Origin: Alcanivorax sp.
Lineage (GTDB): Bacteria; Pseudomonadota; Gammaproteobacteria; Pseudomonadales; Alcanivoracaceae
Assembly (NCBI RefSeq): GCF_017794965.1
Contig: NZ_CP051240.1
Span: 3,286,001-3,350,000 of the forward strand
Reading direction: 5' to 3'
DNA: 64,000 nt
Below the pieces are notes generated by a model. It ran no database searches, was not told where the DNA came from, and saw only the letters and a list, made by a program, of their open reading frames with translations. The translations under genes and the position numbers were made by a program. Shown piece after piece: positions 60,548-64,000 of this stretch (position 1 is its first letter; the number at the start of each line of letters is the position of its first letter).

Positions 60548-61216
60548 ATGCCCAGCGATACCCACGAGGCGTACTCCCACCACGAGGAATGGCTCAATGG
60601 CCTGACCCACGGTATTGGTGCAGCACTCAGCATCGTCGGCACCATTGTGCTGATCGTGGCCGCCAGCCTGCAGGGCGACCCGTGGAAAATCGTCGGCTTC
60701 AGCATCTTCGGTGCCAGCCTGATCCTGCTCTACAGCGCCAGCACCCTGTATCACAGCAGCCGCAGCCCTAAACTGCGCGCCGCCTTCAAGATGCTCGACC
60801 ATTGCGCCATCTACGGCCTGATCGCCGGCACCTACACCCCCTTCCTGCTGGTTAACCTGCGTGGCCAGACCGGCTGGATCCTGTTCGCCGTGATCTGGGC
60901 GCTGGCCGTCACCGGTATCGCACTGAAAGCACGCTACGGGCACCGTTTCAAATTACTGCGAGTGGGCATCTATCTGGCCATGGGCTGGCTGATTCTGTTT
61001 GCCTCCGGCGAACTCACCACCAAGCTCAACGACACCGGCTTCTGGCTAGTGCTGGCTGGCGGCATCACCTACACCGTGGGCGTGATTTTCTACCTGGCAG
61101 ACAAGATCATCCCCTTCAACCATGCCATCTGGCACCTGTTCGTGGTGGGCGGCAGCGTCTGCCACTTCTACGCCATGTACTACGGGGTACTGCCGTATAT
61201 GGCGCCGGTGGTTTGA
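60548..61216 (+). CDS. trhA: Hemolysin III / PAQR family membrane protein (TrhA-like)
   Basis: 222 residues, seven spans. HEEWLNGLTHGIGAALSIVGTIVLI, STLYHSSRSPKLRAAFKMLDHCAIYGLIAGTYTPFLLVNL and the C-terminal FNHAIWHLFVVGGSVCHFYAMYYGVLPY carry the conserved His, Asp and Ser of the family. Bacterial TrhA affects membrane lipid homeostasis in E. coli; haemolysis is not established for this protein. AAGAGGATCACC start signal. The stop is followed at once by GCCTGAC heptamers and a terminator. Confidence 0.92.
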   Translation: MPSDTHEAYSHHEEWLNGLTHGIGAALSIVGTIVLIVAASLQGDPWKIVGFSIFGASLILLYSASTLYHSSRSPKLRAAFKMLDHCAIYGLIAGTYTPFLLVNLRGQTGWILFAVIWALAVTGIALKARYGHRFKLLRVGIYLAMGWLILFASGELTTKLNDTGFWLVLAGGITYTVGVIFYLADKIIPFNHAIWHLFVVGGSVCHFYAMYYGVLPYMAPVV

Positions 61217-61293
61217 ATTTAGCGCCTGACGCCTGACGCCTGACGCCTGACGCAAAAAGGCCCGCCCGGTACCCGTGCGGGCCTTTTTGCGTC
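61217..61293. terminator. GCCTGAC heptamers fused to a bidirectional terminator
   Basis: After TGA come ATTTAGC, then four perfect GCCTGAC units (61224-61251), then GACGCAAAAAGGCCCGCC...GCGGGCCTTTTTGCGTC (61249-61293). Same module as after rpiA and the META gene, including the following GGTAAAAC and REP. Confidence 0.95.
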
Positions 61294-61316
61294 GGTAAAA
61301 CTCTCGCTATACCCCG

Positions 61317-61600
61317 CTGTAGGAGCTCAGCTCGCCTGAGCGATCCGAGCCTTAGCGAGGCAAGGATTCCAGAAACGAGCCTAGAGTCACGAGTTTCGAA
61401 AACCCAATAAACAACAACCAAGCACGAGGTTTGAGGTTTTGCCTTTCGAAACTCGCTTCTCGTCACTCGAAACTTTATTACCTCGCCAAGGCTCGGATCG
61501 CGAGCCTGCTCGTTACTCGCTACGCTCACCCTGCGGGCCAGCCTTCGGCTGTTACCTCCGTTGCACTCCGGTTCCTACCGCAGCCCGGGAACAGCACCTC
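61317..61600. repeat. REP mosaic with TCGAAAC heptamers
   Basis: TGTAGGAGCTCAGCTCGCC... (61318-61343), GCGAGGCAAGGATTCCAGAA, an inverted arm pair (about 61380-61405 and four TCGAAAC/TCGCTTC units at 61446-61473), then TCGCCAAGGCTCGGATCGC and an inverted GTAGCG-family repeat (about 61512-61577). Confidence 0.85.
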
Positions 61601-61653
61601 TGCTGCCTGCGACCTCGACCGCATTGGCCCCTTGCCAGATCAGCCTCAACAAT

Positions 61654-61674
61654 ATACATTATTAAATTATGAAT
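61654..61674. promoter_or_regulatory. AT-rich imperfect palindrome over the bigR start codon
   Basis: A 21-base imperfect palindrome (ATACATTATT / AATTATGAAT halves) centred at 61664 covers the ATG at 61669. Position and composition suit autoregulation by the ArsR-family protein encoded here. Confidence 0.55.
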
Positions 61675-62007
61675 AATATAGCCAAAACCCAGCCCCTGCT
61701 CCCGGACGCAGACAGCCTTCGCGACAACGCCCGCGAGGCAAGCCAGATGCTCAAGGCCCTCTCCCACCCTGACCGCCTGATGCTGCTCTGTCAGCTGGCC
61801 GATGGCGAAGAACGCAGTGTCAGCGAGCTGGAAACCCTGACCGAACTCCATCAGCCCTCGCTTTCCCAACAGATCGGCGTACTGCGCCGTGAGGGACTGA
61901 TCGAGGGCAGGCGGGATGGCAAACACATGCACTATCGCGTCGCGGATGGCCGGGCACTGGCCATTCTGCAAACCCTGTACGAACAATTTTGTGGAGTACC
62001 AGAATGA
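61669..62007 (+). CDS. ArsR-family regulator, BigR/SqrR-like persulfide sensor
   Basis: 112 residues, winged helix (SQMLKALSHPDRLMLLCQLADGEE, LHQPSLSQQIGVLRREGLIEGRRDGKHMHYRV). Two cysteines only, at residues 41 and 108, matching the sensing pair of BigR and SqrR, which form a tetrasulfide bridge with persulfides. The start codon lies inside an AT-rich palindrome and has no clear ribosome site, so expression may be low or leaderless. The stop overlaps the next gene (ATGA), placing it in an operon with the YeeE/YedE pair, a known BigR context. Confidence 0.88.
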   Translation: MNNIAKTQPLLPDADSLRDNAREASQMLKALSHPDRLMLLCQLADGEERSVSELETLTELHQPSLSQQIGVLRREGLIEGRRDGKHMHYRVADGRALAILQTLYEQFCGVPE

Positions 62008-62441
62008 CCATCGACTGGAATGCCTTTACCCCCTGGGCGTCCCTGGCCGGCGGCGCGCTGATCGGCCTCGCCGCGCTGTGGCTGCTGCATGCCAATGGCC
62101 GCATTGCCGGCATCAGCGGCATCGTCGGCGGGCTGCTGCGCCCAGCCCCGATGGACCGTGGCTGGCGCATTGCCTTTATCCTCGGCATGCTCATCGCCCC
62201 CACCGCCTGGGCACTGGTGGGTACCCTGCCGCCAATGGTCATTGATGCGGACATCCCGCTGCTGATCGTGGCCGGCCTGGTGGTGGGTATCAGCACCCGC
62301 TATGGGGCCGGTTGCACCAGCGGCCATGGCGTGTGCGGCATGTCTCGCCTGTCACCCCGCTCGCTGGTGGCCACCGCAGCCTTCATGGGCAGCGGTTTCA
62401 TCACCGTGTTTGTGATTCGTCATTTGCTGGGAGGTGTGTAA
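62004..62441 (+). CDS. YeeE/YedE family sulfur transport protein, first half
   Basis: 145 residues from the ATG at 62004, overlapping bigR by four bases. Four or so spans: LAGGALIGLAALWLLHANGRIAGISGIVGGLL, IAFILGMLIAPTAWALVG, LLIVAGLVVGISTRYGAGCTSGHGVCGMSRLS. The GCTSGHGVCGM motif holds the Cys residues that in YeeE carry thiosulfate-derived sulfur. With the next gene it forms the split (PmpA/PmpB-like) version of YeeE. Overlaps the next gene by one base (TAATG). Confidence 0.92.
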   Translation: MTIDWNAFTPWASLAGGALIGLAALWLLHANGRIAGISGIVGGLLRPAPMDRGWRIAFILGMLIAPTAWALVGTLPPMVIDADIPLLIVAGLVVGISTRYGAGCTSGHGVCGMSRLSPRSLVATAAFMGSGFITVFVIRHLLGGV

Positions 62442-62866
62442 TGCATCGCAGCCATATCACTGCCTTTGTCGCTGGCCTGATTTTTGGCATCGGCCTGTTG
62501 CTGGCCGGCATGGCCAACCCGGCCAAGGTACTGGCTTTCCTGGACATTGCCGGTCATTGGGACCCCTCTCTGGCACTGGTCATGGGCGGTGCCATCCCGG
62601 TCTCTGCCGTCGGCTTCTACCTGACCCGACAGCGTTCCGCCCCCCTGTTTGGCGACAGCTTTCAGGTGCCCACCAACCGCAAGCTGGACAAGCGCCTGGT
62701 ACTGGGTGCACTGGGCTTCGGGGTAGGCTGGGGTCTGGCCGGCTTCTGCCCGGGTCCGGCGCTGGTGGCACTCGGCACCGGCAGCCTGAAAGCCATCGTC
62801 TTCGTCGCCGCCATGCTCAGCGGAATGGTGATCTTTGAAATGATGGAAAAGCGCAAGAGCGCGTAA
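62441..62866 (+). CDS. YeeE/YedE family sulfur transport protein, second half
   Basis: 141 residues. Spans: HITAFVAGLIFGIGLLLAGMANPAKVLAFLDI, ALVMGGAIPVSAVGFYL, and LGFGVGWGLAGFCPGPALVALGTGSLKAIVFVAAMLSGM. The GFCPGPALV motif with its Cys is the counterpart of the GCTSGHGVCG motif in the first half. Translationally coupled to it. Likely imports or exports a sulfur compound in response to persulfide stress sensed by the BigR-like protein. Confidence 0.92.
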   Translation: MHRSHITAFVAGLIFGIGLLLAGMANPAKVLAFLDIAGHWDPSLALVMGGAIPVSAVGFYLTRQRSAPLFGDSFQVPTNRKLDKRLVLGALGFGVGWGLAGFCPGPALVALGTGSLKAIVFVAAMLSGMVIFEMMEKRKSA

Positions 62867-62889
62867 CAGCAGTAACGAGCAGGACCTCC

Positions 62890-63098
62890 TGTAGGAGCTT
62901 GCCTGCAAGCGATCCGAGCCTTGGCGAGGAAATCAGTTTCGAGTTGCGAGTAACGGGTTTCGAACACCAGAACAGCAAACCTTAAGCTGGCTCAGGGTTT
63001 TAGATGTTCGAAACCCGGTACTCGGTACTCGTCACTCGCTTCTGGAATCCTTTCCTCGCCAAGGCTCGGATCGCGGTCGAACGACCGCTCCTACAGCG
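62890..63098. repeat. REP halves and TCGAAAC heptamers
   Basis: TGTAGGAGCTTGCCTGCAAG (62890-62909) then CGAGCCTTGGCGAGG; heptamers of types GAGTTGC (about 62945-62970) and TCGAAAC/TCGTCAC (63008-63042); then CTGGAATCCTTTCCTCGCC and an inverted REP reading GGTCGAACGACCGCTCCTAC (63074-63093). No gene in 62867-63128. Confidence 0.85.
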
Positions 63099-63128
63099 GT
63101 TTCATCCCAGGCTTCATGGCATCCGGCA

Positions 63129-63611
63129 TCAAGCGTTCAGCAATGTTTCAATATCCTTGCGGATCGCTTCTGGCTTGTCGGTGGGGGCGTAGCGTTTGAC
63201 CACCTTGCCATCCTTGCTGACCAGGAACTTGGTGAAGTTCCACTTGATACCTTTACTGCCCAGCACCCCCGGCGCTTCCTTTTTCAGGAAATCGTAAAGC
63301 GGGTGGGCGTTGTCGCCATTCACGTCGATCTTGTCGAACATGGTGAAGCTGACACCGTAGTTCTTTTCGCAGAAGGCGCCGATCTCATCCGCGGCACCGG
63401 GCTCCTGCTTGCCGAACTGGTTGCAGGGGAAGCCGAGAATTTCCAGCCCCTTGTCCTTGAGGTCGTCATACAGCCCCTCAAGCCCCTTGTACTGCGGCGT
63501 GAAACCACACTTGCTGGCCGTGTTCACAATCAGCATGACCTTGCCCTTGAATTCAGACAGGTTCTTTTCATCGCCGCTCAGGGTGGTGGCAGAAAAATCG
63601 TAAATCCCCAT
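63129..63611 (-). CDS. Glutathione peroxidase family thiol peroxidase
   Basis: 160 residues from the ATG at 63611 (GGAG five bases upstream; a GTG at 63617 is possible). Peroxidatic Cys in VNTASKCGFTPQYKGLE (about residue 35), Gln in FPCNQFGKQEPG, Trp-Asn in IKWNFTKFLV: the full catalytic tetrad with Cys instead of selenocysteine. Reduces H2O2 or lipid hydroperoxides, in many bacteria using thioredoxin rather than glutathione. Next to a DJ-1 gene on the same strand; probably one operon against oxidative or carbonyl stress. Confidence 0.92.
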   Translation of the reverse strand: MGIYDFSATTLSGDEKNLSEFKGKVMLIVNTASKCGFTPQYKGLEGLYDDLKDKGLEILGFPCNQFGKQEPGAADEIGAFCEKNYGVSFTMFDKIDVNGDNAHPLYDFLKKEAPGVLGSKGIKWNFTKFLVSKDGKVVKRYAPTDKPEAIRKDIETLLNA

Positions 63612-63645
63612 TGTCACTCCATGTCGTTTCTGGCCTGAAGCCAGG

Positions 63646-64000
63646 TTATTGAGATTGTTCGGACAGCGCGGTGATCACCGCCTGTGCCACTGCCTCGCTG
63701 GACTGCGGATTCTGCCCCGTCACCAGCTTTCCATCTGTCACCGTATGCGCCACGAACTTGTCAGCCAGATCCAGGCGGGCACCCAGTTCTTCCAGACGCG
63801 TCGCCAGCAGGAACGGCATCACCTCATCCAGACCCACCTCACGCTCTTCCTCATTGGTGAAGCAGGAGACCGTCCGATTCTGAACCAACGGCGTACCGTC
63901 TTCATTGCGAAGCCCAACCAGAGCGGCCGGCCCATGGCACACCGCCGCCAGCACACCACCGCGATTCCAGGTGCGCTCCATGACCGCAGCCACCAGAGGA
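63646..64000 (-). CDS. DJ-1/PfpI (HchA-like) family protein, partial
   Basis: Only the last ~117 residues are in the window; the start is beyond the right edge. The nucleophile elbow AAVCHGPAALVGL (Cys) is followed by LVQNRTVSCFTNEEEREVGLDEVMPFLLATRLEELGA and the C-terminal LVTGQNPQSSEAVAQAVITAL. This is the type 1 glutamine-amidotransferase-like group that includes Hsp31-type glyoxalase/deglycase enzymes. Same strand as glutathione peroxidase, 34 bases upstream of its start. Confidence 0.88.
   Translation of the reverse strand, partial: PLVAAVMERTWNRGGVLAAVCHGPAALVGLRNEDGTPLVQNRTVSCFTNEEEREVGLDEVMPFLLATRLEELGARLDLADKFVAHTVTDGKLVTGQNPQSSEAVAQAVITALSEQSQ

Overview
The window looks like chromosomal DNA of a GC-rich gammaproteobacterium. 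An Alcanivorax-type marine hydrocarbon degrader is my best guess, from the mix of ubiquinone, alkyl-chain and glutathione genes, the ygfB-pepP-ubiH-ubiI and zapB-zapA-6S-ygfA arrangement, and the tkt-epd-pgk-fba / sahR-metK-ahcY-metF arrangement seen in Pseudomonas relatives. No species assignment is possible from the sequence alone. There is no phage, insertion sequence, rRNA, tRNA or CRISPR array that I can support; both ends cut genes (an iron-transport binding protein at the left, a DJ-1/PfpI protein at the right).

Layout. 1-5.6 kb: ubiquinone hydroxylases, aminopeptidase P and YgfB on the minus strand; 5.7-7.6 kb: division genes zapB-like/zapA, 6S RNA and 5-formyl-THF cyclo-ligase on the plus strand; 8-15 kb: ilvA, rpiA, small secreted and membrane proteins, a hydrolase, a flavin reductase and a META lipoprotein; 15.6-21.2 kb: fba, pgk, epd and tkt (lower glycolysis / pentose phosphate) on the minus strand; 21.4-26.3 kb: the S-adenosylmethionine cycle (SahR-like ArsR regulator, metK, SAH riboswitch plus ahcY, metF); 27-32 kb: YbaK deacylase, pyruvate kinase, DegV and two unrecognised proteins; 32-36 kb: formaldehyde detoxification (GFA-type protein, LysR, frmA, fghA); 36.7-48 kb: a coupled three-gene operon of acyl-metabolism type, nitronate monooxygenase, AraC plus sterol-desaturase pair, MATE pump, patatin, hydrolase, PpnP; 48-52 kb: a large ankyrin lipoprotein and a pirin; 52-59.7 kb: DUF4397 lipoprotein, AI-2E transporter, Na/Ca exchanger and an RND pump; 60-64 kb: hemolysin III, a BigR-like persulfide regulator with two YeeE/YedE sulfur-transport half-genes, glutathione peroxidase and DJ-1.

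The most unusual signal is in the gaps. Nearly every intergenic region carries sequence with a strict 7-bp period. At least seven unrelated consensus units occur (e.g. GACGCCT, TAGCTCG, AGTTTAA, TTAATAG, CTTCAAG, TCGAAAC, GCATCAG-like). Arrays commonly begin within a few bases of a stop codon, occur as inverted arms around a core, and are joined in recurring modules with terminators and REP-type palindromes. One ~90-bp core is inverted in one of three copies. A second notable candidate is an unannotated, minus-strand ~100-nt RNA at about 60.24-60.34 kb with three C-rich unpaired segments, its own terminator and a good -10 box.
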